From the NCBI GenBank assembly GCA_037783415.1, contig JAZGTN010000023.1, positions 2,208,501 through 2,272,500 on the forward strand: a DNA stretch of 64,000 nucleotides, given 5' to 3'. The position numbers and the translations under genes were made by a program. Origin of the DNA: Leptasterias polaris (taxonomy: Eukaryota > Echinodermata > Asteroidea > Forcipulatida > Asteriidae). The notes below the pieces were generated by a model. The model did not search any database. It was not told the DNA's origin and saw nothing but the letters and a program-made list of their open reading frames with translations. Positions 12,031-25,455 of the stretch are shown in pieces. The stretch's first letter is position 1. Every line of letters starts with the position of its first letter.

Positions 12031-14639
12031 CTTTTGAGGCCAGTTGAACAGGGGTAGTAAAAACGTGAAGTGCCTTCGATACAGCGTTTAAAAGCACCTA
12101 ACAAATTTGCCTAAAAATACGGATGCATTTACGGATCAGTCCCGTGGTGGATGGTTTTAAATATTTTGCCGAAGTATATAAAAGGTCAAAGAGTGGCATT
12201 GATGTCATAGCTGCATGCGGACTGAAACTCCGCTGAGTGTGCCGAAGATTTACGCACGTCCCTTACGCTGATTGCATCGATAACGAAAGTTTCGCCTAAT
12301 GTTCATGTCGGCTTTAGTAACAGACATTCTGATGTATTTTGCTATGTCTAGGGTTATCAACTCAAACCATCGCTCATGTTATGGGGGAGTTGCTTTTATG
12401 ATTCAGGCCATTCCAGAAACTGGATGATTTAGAGGAAACGTCGAAGTAAACGAGTGACATATTTATATTCAGTGACTGTGGGTATCATAAATATTTATAG
12501 AAGTGTGCCATTTAGCTAAAGAAGCAGACATGCTGTGAAGAATGATGGAGCTTAAAGATCGAAATACAGACGTATCAATTTAAGTTTAAAGAGTAATATT
12601 TGGTGATATAGGCCTATTTTGTTATAGCCAATCAAAATTTGTTTAGAATCAAAGGATATGCAACGAAACTGCTCTGCTATCCTCATGAAGACATTAAAAG
12701 CGTAGAGATCTAAACGTCAAGATGGTAAAACACTGATTCTTCTCAGACTATCACAACCCAATAGAGACACAATAACATGATGAACCCGCAAATTTTAGTT
12801 AGTTAGTAGATTGTTTTCTCACCAACATTTCAAACTCCATTGAAACAGAACCTGTGGATGTTTCAGTATCGTTGGTTAACGGTTTTACTGAAAGCAGCAA
12901 GGCATACTTTATGTTAGTTTAAACGTCCACGTCCCAAAATAGAATACGTTAGTGCCACACAGAGAGGACTCATACCGAGTCTATTTGCTTAATACATCAG
13001 GGTGTCTTTAACCCTCGCCATTGTGCCACTTTTGACTGACAGTACTGAAGATGTCTCCTCGTTTACAACCCCCTGCCGACGCAATGGTGATCCATGTCAA
13101 AGCTTGGTCAGAGCGCCCGTGGTTTTAAGCAGTGGTTACCAAACACTCGCATCCAAGGAGAGATCACGATATCCTCCTGAGCGACGCTATCGTCGGTACC
13201 CCGATCAACACGCCCAACCGAACAGGTGCAGATGTGGCCTTAATTGATAATATGACAACTTGAACATCTCGACAGACGGGGCCGAAAGGAATTGACTCGA
13301 CGATGTACGGTCAAGACATTGGCGCCTTTTCGTTTTCAACAAGTTAAAGGAAATGTGTTCAATTTTCTTTATGGATGACAAGTTATGCTTGAAGACATCA
13401 CCAGAACTTAAAAACTTATTCAAAAAATATAAAAAATTGTGAGTTTCTGAAAATGAAAAACTTGAAATACGATCTGAGGTTTCTGTATCGACAATTATAG
13501 TAAGGGTAGCTTGACACAAGCTTCAACCTGTTCAGTATTGTTGCTGTGGCAAAGTCAAAGCGGGAAATACAGTACAGACAGTAACTTAAGTAAGCTGCGC
13601 ATTCGCACGCGGAGTGTGTCATAAAACGTTGTATGATGATTTGACCCTTTAGGTCAAATTATGATGGCCATCATACATATCACCAAAATATTGCTTCCAA
13701 CAAGTTTTACAAATATTGAAATCTTACCTACCGGTGGTGTCACTTGTACTTTCACAGGCCGTTGCAGAACTCAAACCGAACTTTCTGATACGCGACGAAC
13801 GCATCGAGTTCCATGAAAACACTTCACATTGAAGAAGATCGCATCTTTAAGAACAGAATGATTGGCATTACTCAATAAGCATAAATATTTAGCCTACGTA
13901 ATTTATGTGATTAAATATAAAACATGTTTTCGTTATAGAATAGGGATTGAAAGGAATTCTTGCTTAGTTTAGAGTCATTCTTATTAATTGGGACTCATAG
14001 TATAACTGCTAATTTTTAATATCGAGTAATAAACCACAGTTACAAATTTTGTGTGGAATTAATGTCCAAAGTTTCAATCAGTTATATCAATATTCAGTTT
14101 TTAACCTAAAACACATTTTAGGCAAAAAGGCCAACTTGTATGTAGGTTAAGATCAAATTTAACTTCACTCTAATTCTGGCGACCCGAAACCGCAACTTTA
14201 ATTTTTTTCAAATTAGCAGACTGTGTCTTCAGACGCTGTGCACCTGACGATATGTAATCTTGTCTTGTTTGATCTGGCTCCGGGGGCACAGGCGAGTCAA
14301 CGGACTCGACATTACTTTTCTCTACGTTGCAATTAGGTCATCTGCATTACAATCAGCGCGGCAATGTAGCTGTAGTTTGGACAAATATTAACTCTGTGTT
14401 AGTAGCACTCGAGAGGGCCCCTGACGGCTGCATTCCGAGCTGAAACACATTTTCAACGAAATTGCCATACCAGTATCTTATAAATGGTTTAATTCGATTT
14501 TTATTATAATGAGCGCGAGTGCCTAGGTGTTTAGGTTGTGTGATAGGATAGTCAAGATCTGCAGTATGGTGTGTTGCATCCAAGGTAGCCTAACCATGGA
14601 CACACAACACTGTACCGAAAAGATTCCCGTTCACTAAAA
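12031..14639. other. No recognisable feature
   Basis: No gene, RNA or mobile element recognised. The longest open frame is 104 codons (13205-13519, minus) and resembles no family known to me. Confidence 0.45.
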
Positions 14640-14835
14640 GTAGCCAAAACAGTGTACAGAAATGAAGCCTGTATGTACCCAAAGCATCGTACCATTAATG
14701 AAGACTGTACCTAACTGTACCCAAAATATTGTACCTTAATGAAGCCTGCACCTCAATGTAGCCAAAGCAGTGTACCTTAATGTACGCGTATACCCAAATG
14801 TAGCCAGAAAAACTGTACCTAGAAGACCATGCTAC
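14640..14835 (+). repeat. Degenerate tandem repeat
   Basis: A loose repetition of short modules such as TGTACC, TTAATGAAGCCTG and AATGTAGCCAAA over about 190 bp, with variable spacing. It leads directly into the ~198-bp satellite copies. It looks like an old, diverged minisatellite. The 71-codon frame across it on the minus strand is a by-product. Confidence 0.6.
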
Positions 14836-14871
14836 ATCTAGGTACAGGGTGGGCCTCGTCCTTGCGCTACA

Positions 14872-15455
14872 TGTAGACACCGCACATACATCGGAGAAAG
14901 ACTTTTCCATCGTACAAACGTATATAAAGAACGTTTATTTTGTTTAACTATTTATCAAAGAAACATCAACCCTCTTGTCATTGTCAAAGGAGAGCTTTAA
15001 ATAATCAGCTGTAAAAATACCATTCAGATATAGGGCAGGTTCGAGCGATTGTTAATCCACTAACAATGTAGACACCGCACATACATCGGAGAAAGACTTT
15101 TCCATCGTACAAACGTATAATATAAAGAACGTTTATTTTGTTTAACTATTTATCAAAGAAACATCAACCCTCTTGTCATTGTCAAAGGAGAGCTTTAAAT
15201 AATTAGCTGTAAAAATACCATTCAGATATAGGGCAGGTTCGAGCGATTGTTAATCCACTAACAATGTAGACACCGCACATACATCGGAGAAAGACTTTTC
15301 CATCGTACAAACGTATAATATAAAGAACGTTTATTTTGTTTAACTATTTATCAAAGAAACATCAACCCTCTTGTCATTGTCAAAGGAGAGCTTTAAATAA
15401 TTAGCTGTAAAAATACCATTCAGATATAGGGCAGGTTCGAGCGATTGTTAATCCA
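14872..15455 (+). repeat. Three-copy ~198-bp satellite repeat
   Basis: Three head-to-tail units begin at 14872, 15067 and 15265, each with TGTAGACACCGCACATACAT. Unit lengths are 195, 198 and about 191 bp; the last stops early at AATCCA. Units 2 and 3 are nearly identical. Unit 1 differs by a 3-bp deletion (TATATAAAG for TATAATATAAAG) and a C for T near the end. The high identity implies recent duplication or homogenisation. No open frame or inverted structure is seen. A diverged scrap (GAAACATCAACCCTTTTTAC) recurs near 15648. Confidence 0.95.
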
Positions 15456-16329
15456 ATATATGAACTTGCAACGTGCTGTCAGCAGTTTATATTTATTGTT
15501 TCAAGGACCATATTATTTGTTATACGTGTACCAAATGCTGTTATTAACATTCCATCGATTCTCTTTTACTGAATAATTTTAAACAACAGACGGCAAAAAT
15601 AAAATGTTTAGTTTTAATTAATTCATCCATGAATCATCTAAATCGTAGAAACATCAACCCTTTTTACGACTTTAGTATAAATTCCCAATAAACAGTAGTA
15701 CCATTATTTTAACAGAAGCGTAAACAGATACAATGTATTAATGGAATGTATAATGGTGTTTGGAGAACTGACGAAGTCCTTTACGCTATCGTCACCACCA
15801 GATGATAGATAGCGCAAATCGAAAGGAAGGTCACACAAGATCCCGCTCTACGCTACTGTTGATAGAATCGTTGAGACATAGGGGAGTGTGTCAACTAGAT
15901 GCCAATTATGCCAATTGGTTCTTTTCGCTCTACAGGAGGAGTTTAGCGAACCGCTGCTCAAGTGAAAACTTCTAAGAGCCTTTAAGACAACAATATTGTT
16001 TTTTCCCCCTTGTGACTGAGTGACCAGGTTGCTTTAAATAGAAAGCTTCGACTTGAGGGCAATTGGTTTTCTTGAGAAAACGGCGTGGAAATAAACATCA
16101 ATTTGTAGCAAACTGTCCGTTGGCGGATGTTTCTATATTATGCGAAGTGGTACGCATTGAAGGTTGGGAAGGTCATAGATTCGACTCTCACCCGAGGCAC
16201 CATGCAATTTATCGTTGCCATGGAAATCCATAACACTGCACACAGAGGCCAATTAAGGGGATGTTGTCTAATTCGCCAGCTTGATACACTATGTGTTGCA
16301 TATAGGGACGCTTACAGCCCGAAATGGTA
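15456..16329. other. No recognisable feature
   Basis: Noncoding sequence between the satellite and the LINE. A weak tRNA-like stretch near 16110-16185 (GCGAAGTGGTACGC and AGATTCGACTCTC) could be a decayed SINE head but is too degenerate to call. Confidence 0.4.
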
Positions 16330-17643
16330 TTTTTATTTATTTTATTTCAGCCACATCCAACAGCGCGAGCGCCAATAACAGGATGGATAAAAACATTAAA
16401 TTACATAAAATAGCACAATAAAATTATTTAAACAAACAAAACAAGACAGAGATTAAAATGGTGAACAGTTCTTACATCAAAAAAAATAAATAAAAAGTTA
16501 AAACATAAGTTACACTCTGGACCCGACCTCCCCTTTCAGATAAAAAAATCACAATATTTCATTGATTTTATGTTTGAAGGCAGGAAGGGTGAGGTGGAAA
16601 ATGTCAATACTGGGATTTGAATGGGTAATTCTGTTGTAATTAGAGGACAAACGATGAATAAAACCGTTTTTAGTGGCATTGACTTTATTGTTTGGAACGT
16701 AAAACAGGTCAGGATGCCGAAGGTTGGGGCGGGGAATCTTCAGGGGAAAAAGGGAAAACAGATTACTGGTAAAGTAAGAGTTCACACATTTGAAAAGAAA
16801 AGTCAGATCCAGACTCTGTCTACGTTTCTTTAGTGAATCAAGAGGAGACAAATTAACAATATGTGTGTTGTCTACATTGTTGCCAAGGAAGCGAAGGAAT
16901 TTGTTTTGGATGCGTTCAATGCGAATTTCATGGGAGGCTGATATTGAGTTGAAAGAAACAGATGAGAATTCAAGACTAGGTCTGACAAGGGAGCAGTACA
17001 GCAATTGTTTAGTCTTGAGATCTAAGCTTCTACAATGGAGCCAAAAAATTCCAAGCATGCGGTTTGCCTTGGCAACAATGGAGTCAATGTGAGGAGAAAA
17101 TGTTAACTTAGAGTCAATAATAATACCTAGATCTTTATGGGTTTTTACTCTTTCCAATTGCGACTGGGCTATTCTATACTTGAACACAATGGGTTTGGTT
17201 TTCAAAGTAATAGTAAGTGATTTGCATTTGGTGGGATTCAATGACAATTTCCATGTGGATGACCACGCAGACAGCCTCCCCAAATCTTCCTGCAGCAGTT
17301 GGGCATCACAATGCGCCCTGACCGTGCGAAACAGCTTCAAATCATCGGCAAATAAAAGACTCTGAGAGTGATTAAAATTAAGGGGAATGTCATTCACAAA
17401 CATATTAAAAAACAAAGGACCCAGTACAGAGCCCTGTGGGACACCTGATGTCACGGGTTGCCAGTTTGAGGAACAGCCATTAAAAACAACCCGTTGGAGT
17501 CTACCTGTCAGATAACTATTAATCCAGGTGAACAGATGTCCAGAAATGCCAAATTTGCTGATCTTATGCATTAGCAGATCATGCTGGACTGTATCAAATG
17601 CTTTTGAAAAGTCCGTGTAGATAATGTCACACTGAGCTTTTTC
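16330..17643 (-). mobile_element. 5'-truncated LINE with intact RT domain
   Basis: A non-LTR retrotransposon fragment. An uninterrupted minus-strand frame runs from about 17643 to the stop near 16549, with the first ATG at 17571. It begins inside reverse-transcriptase motif A (YTDFSKAFDTVQHDLL, partly upstream of the ATG). It continues through motif B (SGVPQGSVLGPLFF) and the catalytic FADDLKLF, then a thumb-region LGIIIDSKLTFSPHI. A basic C-terminal region with RIQNKFLRFLG and a long serine/asparagine-rich end follow. The endonuclease and fingers are missing. The 3' UTR ends near 16330 in AAATAAAATAAATAAAAA. The type is jockey/CR1-like; I do not assign a clade. The lack of stops suggests recent insertion. 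The 5' break adjoins a duplicated CTGAGCTTTTT. Confidence 0.9.
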
Positions 17644-17889
17644 TGAGCTTTTTCATCTAATGGTGAATATAGTTCGTATAGGGCCTACATTAGATCAACA
17701 CGGTGCTTATTTATATGAATTGACAACATCCCGAAAGAAGAACGAGACGGTGTGCAGAAAACCTTGACAAAATTTAGTTTTAAACAAAATGCTACCTTGA
17801 TATGATTCCCAAAACGTTTGACACTAAATGACTAGTTCCTCAGACAAAGATTACAAGAAAACACAACAACTACAACCTCCATCATCACC

Positions 17890-17935
17890 GTAATAACAAC
17901 AGCTACATCAGCAGCAGCAGCAGTAGCAGCAGCAG

Positions 17936-17970
<35 letters not shown>

Positions 17971-18006
17971 AAACAACCACCAAAACAACAACAACAACAA
18001 CAAACA
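17890..18006 (+). repeat. CAG/CAA trinucleotide microsatellite
   Basis: Imperfect (CAG)n and (CAA)n runs with interspersed CAC. On the minus strand this yields a long leucine/valine frame at 17903-18220. That frame is a repeat artefact: no flanking coding sequence is evident. Confidence 0.9.
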
Positions 18007-18549
18007 GCATCATATAATCCAAAATGTCACATTGCTCGTGCCAGGTCGCATACTGATTTTTCCTGAGCAAATATCTAACAAGTGACATTTTCTTATCACG
18101 TTTCCTTAATAGGACAGAGTTCACACAGGTGATAAAAAAATGATACCCGGCCTGTTGCTGAACAACCAGTCGTAAAGATGTTGTGCTCATAAAATGGGTA
18201 TAGAATATTGATATTAACATCCAAGCTGTAACCCCTCCTGCAGGGTGGACTTTGTGAGGTATGCTCCGCTTGAACTGGTTTTAAAAGTTGCCTTAATTTA
18301 ATATGTTTTAAATGTTAAATGACCGAGAGAAAAGCCCTCAAGTAGACGTTTACTAACACGCACCATTAGTTAACAACTTCTTTCTTTCCTGCCAAGATTG
18401 CATGCGATTTATTTTCAAGCATCGCTCAAATGCAAGCAAGCTTCAGAAACATCAATCAAATTAAACCAGTTTGACTGGAAGTTGTTGCCACGGTGTGTCT
18501 ATAACGATCGGAAAGAATAATGTACTGCTGGGTAATACAAACAGTGTGT

Positions 18550-18574
18550 AAAAATAAATAAATAAATAAATAAA
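18550..18574 (+). repeat. (AAAT)n microsatellite
   Basis: About six AAAT units. Such runs often mark LINE tails, but no LINE body is recognisable upstream. Confidence 0.85.
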
Positions 18575-18930
18575 GAGTAAAAAGAGTTGGCTAACGTTAT
18601 GGAAGCAAAGCTTCAAATTTCAAATTATAATCATTGAGTGGGAGGAACTTAATTGCAGAGTATTCAACAAGGCAAGAACATTGAAGTTAAAGAAACCCCA
18701 ATTGCACCTTTGATAAGTGGGGAACGATATGTGACTATCAAGTGCTTGAATATCACCAGGCCCGATGGGAAATCAAATAAAAATGTATGTTTCTGAGTGA
18801 ACTCCGCGCATCTGGCTCGCTGTCTGTATAGAGTGTCCATCCGTATAAATATTGTTTCTATACAAAAAAAATTATACAAAAAAGTAAAAAATCCAATACG
18901 CTCTAAATACAATGTCTATGATTGTGTACT

Positions 18931-18955
18931 CCCCCCCCCCCCCCCCCCCCCCCCC
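18931..18955 (+). repeat. Poly-C run of 25
   Basis: An uninterrupted C25 follows GTGTACT and precedes TCGGTG. The length may be unreliable, since long homopolymers are hard to sequence. Confidence 0.95.
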
Positions 18956-19049
18956 TCGGTGAACCAAGGACGCGAGATGGATCATTTTTTAAAAATATTT
19001 ATGAAGTCCATCTCATGTAATAATGTATGAAGTCTATCTCTTGTACTAA

Positions 19050-19464
19050 TTAAAAAATGATAATTCTGAAATACATATTGATATGCTCTAGTTTCATGAT
19101 AGAAATTGGATCATCTTTACGCTTCCTCATACTAGAACAATTTTTCTGCGATGTATTTTCCCCTGAAATAAAGTCATACTCGAGAAAACTGTATCTGAAA
19201 TCTGAAAACCTAAAAAAAAACACAAAAAAACTATAAAAAATCCCCGCAACAGCTGCTTTTGGTTGTTGCAACCAAAATTAAGGACATTGTGTTTACATGC
19301 TGAAAATTGTGCACGTTTCACTATTTTCTCCTGACTCACACAACGTTTAAAGCCCATATTTTCCCAGGTTTGTTTTTTCACGTACTCGATTGATCCCACA
19401 AAACATGAGCACCGTATGTTACTATTTTGTCAGTTCTACCTATCCTGTATAAAAACACCTTTAA
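19050..19464 (+). mobile_element. TTAA-flanked MITE copy
   Basis: The element is bounded by TTAA at 19050-19053 and 19461-19464. Its right end reads CAGTTCTACCTATCCTGTAT and then ACCTTTAA. The interior, with AGCTGCTTTTGGTTGTTGCA and GACATTGTGTTTACATG, matches the inverted copy at 33995-34343. The right end also matches the copy in gene B's first intron. No transposase is present. The TTAA ends suggest mobilisation by a piggyBac- or Kolobok-type transposase (inference). Confidence 0.6.
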
Positions 19465-20127
19465 CTTCATATTTATTTCAAAAATCACAAACTGCTTGAT
19501 TTTTTTATATATATATTTTTAATGCCCCCGTTTTTCAGAAGTATTTGGCGGTAGGGTTACAGTTTACAAGAAACTGATTTCATTTTTGACGCGTGATTTT
19601 GTCATTCTTGCCGGGAGCAACCCGACCCCGTTTCGCGGAAGAAAAACAATTGCACTGTGTGCTGTCGATCGCAGGGTCGCATGAAATCAAACACGTGACA
19701 TCACCGATGCATCTGCCTGGAGCGTTCAATTGCTTCCGGGTCACGGCAAGAAGTCATTCCGTTCAATTTGATTTGCGTTCAAGATGACCCTTTTTTTACT
19801 CTGTCAAACGCAAGTAGGAGCTGCTATGACGTAAACGCTTACTCCTATCTTACAGGTTTGGGGCAGTCGTGTTTTTTCGAAAAACTGTGGCTATATACGA
19901 GGGAATAACTGCTATCGTTGCTTCGCGGAAGTGGCTTCGTGGAAGTGGGAGAAAGCAATCTTTTTTATCTCACTGCATTTTATCTTGAGCTTTATTTTTA
20001 GCTGATTATAATCAAGTGGTTGGTTAGTACATGGAAAACGTTTATTATGATGCCCGTCAAATGGCTGGGCAGGGGATTGTCATAACGCATCGTGGGATAT
20101 CGAGCTGGGAGGCGTTGGGGGAGAGGT
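19465..20127. other. No recognisable feature
   Basis: No gene recognised. A short direct repeat CTTCGCGGAAGTGG / CTTCGTGGAAGTGG lies at about 19921-19949. Confidence 0.45.
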
Positions 20128-20146
20128 GGGGGGGGGGGGGGGGGGG
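20128..20146 (+). repeat. Poly-G run of 19
   Basis: G19 inside a wider G-rich stretch (GGGGGAGAGGTGGG), so able to form a G-quadruplex on the plus strand. Confidence 0.95.
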
Positions 20147-22419
20147 TATGCATTGCACAGCCAGCCCGGGCGAATCAACGCTCTCAGTCGTAAATGATGG
20201 AAGGAAACAGTGGCGCTGTCTTCTAATGGAGCATTCATATTGCTCACTTCTTGGAAAAAGAACACAATGATATATCATCCACACTTGATGAAGAGACACT
20301 GAGCAATCGACATGATGAGAAATGTTGGCATTTCTCAACTGACATCCATCCAGTTCCAAGAAAACTTTCTAAAAATGAATCCCAAGGACTGCAGGCTATC
20401 AAAAGGGGTGTGCTGTCACTGTAGGGGTAGAGCAAACGTTGACAACCTGCTCATTTTGAGCTGTACGTGCGCCGAGCCCAGTTGGAGTATCTTGAACTTG
20501 ATAGAATACTTTGATTAAATACAGTTAATCAATTGGCCGCCACTGGCCACCGAGTTGGTAAATATTTGCCACCGAAACGAAGCTAATATGGGAGCAGACA
20601 CAAAAACATTAATAGGCGAGAAGTACAATGAAGTTCTTTTACGTCGACAACTATATTGGCACTGCTGTATAGTCGGTTTCCACCCGGGCGATCCAACTAC
20701 TGGTAACTGCATCTTAAAGGTCTGACACCCTGGCGCCAGTTAAACAGTCCAATATTTGATCGGAATTACACCCAAGGGTATCGTATGGAACCTTAAAATA
20801 AAGCAAATGCCTTCACCGGTAACTCGGGGATTGATCGCCCCTAAAAGCTAGCTCGCAAAATGCTCTCTGTGTGCCGTGCACACTCAACCCCACAGGTGAA
20901 GAAAAATAAGGGTTTACATTGTGCTCACAACCAGTCACTTAGAAGAGAAGTCCAGAGGTTATACTCTAAAACAACACCCGTAAATATTATTTCATGGGGT
21001 TTGTTCTGCTCTTTATTTTTTGACCGTGCATCTTAATAGTGTGCCGTTACTAACACCCTTTTGTTTGGATAACAACTTGGCGCGCTTTTCATGAGAGATG
21101 GAGAGTGAGGGAAGAAGGGGAGCTAACAGCGTCTGATGACGTCAGCACAATCTGTGCTTTCAGGGCCTGTATGGGAAAACGGGTTTTTTTTCTCTCTTCT
21201 TTCTTCTTCTTTATTTGAATTGGAATCGCACCCCTGAGGGGGTTCGTGTTGTACTCGCGAGATGAACTAATCCGTCAGACTGTGTCATCGATCCCCGAAA
21301 ACAGTCGATGGATACCGCACTTTATCCAAATTATCCTGACACTCCGGGGTCTGTGGTGTGTGCTTGCTCTTGGGGCCCGAGGAGACACAGCCCTCCTCCT
21401 CCCGACGAGCGAGTGCAGATTCACGCCGCGGGAATGTCGCCCACCCGGGCCATGAATTTTATTTTATTCGTCTGAGTGAATATGAAAATGGAAATATGTT
21501 GGGATTTTTTCATTTCTTCTGCTTCTAAATCAGTTCTCCTTTTATGACTAAATTCCTCGGGACTGACTCGACACGAAGAGATCTTATCGTCGTTCACGCT
21601 ACCCGAGCTAATTTCGGCTTGCCCTTTTTGTTGTTTTGATATCAATGACAAAAATCACAAAAGGAAAATTTTGACACGTTATGCAGCCAACTGGAAAGCC
21701 AAGTTATTATTATTTTATTTTATTTGTTTATTTTATTTTGATTTTTTTATATAGGCCTATGTAACATACTTCACTTGAATATAAAAAAAATCACTTTAAA
21801 AACTAAATGTTATTTTAATTTATTGAGCCGTCTTCGTATAATAAATTCGGGACTACCCTCCGTCAGGAGTTTTTATTTATTATTGTTTCAACTCAATCAA
21901 CCGCATTTTAGAGAGACCAGGATGACAACAGAAGAAAGAAAAAAAGAAACACCAAAACGCCATTGCAATTAACAAATATGCAGATTCCGTTTTTGTTTGA
22001 ATAACATTGGTTTTGAACGATTCAATATTATACAAACACACACGCAGTGTAGGATTCAGAATTGAACATAATGCTTAAAGCTAGAATAACAGATGGTGGG
22101 CATTTTGTTTAGAATGGAAACAGATTCAGTCAGTCGGGAATCCCAGGTAGATTCTCGGACCTCGTTGTCTTATACGCTTGCCTCCACTGTGGGAGTTCTC
22201 GAATTCGTTATCTGCTTCTTCGTAGAGTGTGCCGCTCTCCCCCCACCCTCCCCCCTCCTCTCTCCTCACTCTGTCATCATCAAACCCATGTCCACCGAGT
22301 GCAACACTTCGGCACTGTTTATATGTATACTCTGGACAAGATAACGACCTGTAATTCCCGTAAAAGCATCTTGCCGGAGAAATATAACTCTTGCGGACAG
22401 CGGATGGGAGAGAGAGAGC

Positions 22420-22442
22420 GGGGGGGGGGGGGGGGGGGGGGG
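22420..22442 (+). repeat. Poly-G run of 23
   Basis: G23 directly following a short (GA)n stretch. Confidence 0.95.
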
Positions 22443-23969
22443 TATTGCTAAACCAGAGACGAGGAATTGCCTCGGGTAAGACCGCTTATGGCTTACGGTC
22501 AACTCGCATGTAAAAGAAGCGACCGAGGCTGTGATCTTCTACCTGGGATGATGGCATGCCACTCTGCTTGTATCGCACCAATCCCACTATCAGGTTGTAA
22601 TTGGCGATGCAGTAACACGGCAGTTTAAAGCCACTTCTCCTTTCACATTTTCCTCTTCGCGTCTACTCGGGTTCAACAGCAGACTATTGATTTAAAGACC
22701 GTAGTCAAAAGGTACCAAAGCCTACACATTAAAACATTGTACATGTCCACAAAGACTGCAAAGTTTATTGCTAGAAGTGAGAAAGGCTAACTCATTAAGT
22801 TCCAAAGTCCGAAATACTCCAAACAGCACACAACACAAAACCATAAACAACGGTATTACAAAAAGAACACGAAGTATCCAGTATCAAGAATACCAATGAC
22901 ATTATACACAATTTTACAACATTGTACATGTTCGCAAAGACATGCTTACTTATGTGAGAAAGAATGACTTGTTAAGTTTGAACGCCCGAAAGTATAATAC
23001 AAAACTGTAAACAAACGGTACGAAAGCAAGAAAACAAATTAAAGATAATTAAGTCTAGTTCCAAACACTCCTCACTTGAGCACTAATCGTACAATTGAAT
23101 ACCAGAATAACCGGTGAGAGACAATGCATCTACACTGAAGGGAATTTACCCCGGTAATTCTGGCATATAAATGGCTGCATCATGCGGTGCTTCAGAAAAT
23201 GGGTCTAGAATTCAAACACAGCTTTGCATATTGCTGGCGTAAAAACAATGAGCCGTTTGACATGATGCAATATACAAGAACTGTAAACAACTAGATCTAG
23301 TTCAAAAATCACCAGGAATCGTTTTTTTTTTTTGTTTTTTTTCCGGCCGACACGTAAATGTTTCTTAAAATTAATAAGAAGGTGGTCGGGGGTGATTGAT
23401 TATACATGAAGTAGCCTTTGACACAGAAATAACAAATAGCGCCCAAATCGCCCAACACGGTCATTCTGTTGAAACTTCAAGCAATTACGTTAAGGTATAA
23501 ACAATGTAGCTCTAGCTAAAAAAAGTATATAGGCGCCAAAGACGCGTCTCTCCATGATTAACAGACAAAAACATTCTGAATGAAATGACGCAAGATAAAA
23601 CGATGACAACACAACACTGTGATTTACAGATCCGAAAATAAAGGTGATAACACTGCCGCCAATTCAAGATAAAAATGCATGCAATTGGCAGGCATGCCGA
23701 TGAGAGTGGCTATATGAATTAGGTGCTATATAGTTTTGGCTTCAAATCTGTATAGGATAATACTAATATTGTCTTCCCCTGGCAAATCTGCGATCTTGAT
23801 GAGTAGGAATTTCAACATCATATCGAGAATTTGATAAGGGTGGTGTGGGCTGACAGCTGCGGATATGAGCAAGTCATTTCCATGCTTCCCATTTCGCGGA
23901 CTTCCAAAATCTTCCTCATGATAAGATGAATACAGAATTGTTGTGCAAGATGTGGTACAGTCGTCATGC

Positions 23970-24001
23970 AAAAAAAAAAAAAAAAAAAAAGGGGGGGGGG
24001 G
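23970..24001 (+). repeat. A21-G11 compound homopolymer
   Basis: Twenty-one A residues pass directly into eleven G residues, then AGGGGGAG. It might be a processed-transcript tail, but no retrotransposed gene body is visible upstream. Confidence 0.9.
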
Positions 24002-25455
24002 AGGGGGAGTCCAAGCGTTTCTTGAAAGTGCAAATGCTAGCCATACCGTCTTGATTAATACATATGATTGATTGTCCAGTCGTTCGCGCCCTTTGAGTTG
24101 ATTCTTGTTAATACGGGCGGTATGTACTACGATTTAAAATGTCATGCGTGAAGTGACTGGTTTATAGCTCAATCCGTCCACTACTGCAATCAGGGTGCTG
24201 TCATTATATTATACGGTGCGTTCCTAAAAGTGAAATCGACGTAATCTAATTGAGGCCGAGTTGCAAAATAGCCTGGTACCTTATTGGTATATAAAGGAGA
24301 TTCTGTATTCATAATTGCGATTCCACGCAGGAAGCATGACGTAAATGGTGTCACCACACTTAAAGAACAAGTAGGTTGACTTATTTTGTTGTTCTTTTAT
24401 TAAGAATCAGTATTCAGAACATCACACGAGATGGGAGCAGCAATAAATGGCAGTATATATTAAAATAATATAGTGCCCATCCATACAGCAATACGCACAA
24501 AAACAAACCTGTGGGTGTGCGACGTGATACAATCCTGGTCATAACACCTTTAACCCATTGCAATTCATTAGTAAATATGTTTAGTATTTCAGCTCAATAT
24601 AGGTGAACTTCTAAGTGCTGTATAATATTTGTCCGGTAGTACAGCCTTTCCTTTTCCTCCCGTGAGATTTGAGACTACGCAAATAAGTGTATGTACCGCT
24701 CACTCTGGGAAGGACTGAGAGAGCCTGAGCAGACATATTATATCCATAAAGAGAAGACGAGCGAGAGAGAGAGAGAGAGAAAAAAGGGAGATCTTCCTAA
24801 TTTCAGCTATTCACCCGCGGGCCTAAAACCATAATTGGCCTTTTGCTGTGTTAGCACAAACCAACGATGTCTGCGTACGTGATTCTCACCTGGGCAAGGT
24901 AATTTGCTTCCGCAGACGGCACTTATTAACGGCATCGTTATGCCGAAAATAGAAATTGGATAAAGAAAAAGAAGAGGAAATGTGAAAAGAAGAAGAGAGA
25001 GAGAGATTATAAAAAGAAAAAAAGAAAACAATAAAAGAAAAGGAGAGTGTCACTGAGTGATCCAGATTTAGTGTAGATGGGATAGAACTGATGAAAACTG
25101 AGCGTGACAAATTGGACAAACCTCAGAAGGTGGCATTTGGGGGTTTTTGTGTTAGTTTTTATTGTGTAATATGACTGTTTGTTGGTACAACATGGAACAG
25201 TGTATGCCGAAACAGGGTGTTTATTGCTTTAAAATGTATAGAAACACAATTGCACCTTGCACATAATAATTTCAAAATGGGACATATTTTTAAACGCACT
25301 GCTTTACCAAAAAACAATGAAGATAGTGGTAGCACTTAACGACTAACTATAATTACATTTTAAAAAATGCATTAGCTTTTGGAGCAACAACTACTTGATC
25401 AGATGCAATGAAGGGGACAAGCCATAACATAACACCAATTAAAATGTATAAGACT

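Larger units (their letters stand above)
20147..25455. other. No recognisable gene; CpG-richer patch and homopolymers
   Basis: No identifiable gene in about 5 kb. Positions 21130-21460 are richer in CpG than their surroundings and begin with a full cAMP-response palindrome TGACGTCA (21137-21144). They could be a promoter or 5' exon, but I see no coding similarity. Simple repeats here are G23 (22420-22442), A21 then G11 (23970-24001) and (GA)n (24763-24780). Confidence 0.45.

Noticed and set aside
16110..16185. tRNA-like sequence with A- and B-box resemblance
   Set aside because: Too degenerate, with no cloverleaf pairing; a decayed SINE head is possible but not supportable.
17903..18220. 105-codon minus-strand frame with poly-leucine
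   Set aside because: Produced by the CAG/CAA microsatellite; there is no coding sequence around it.
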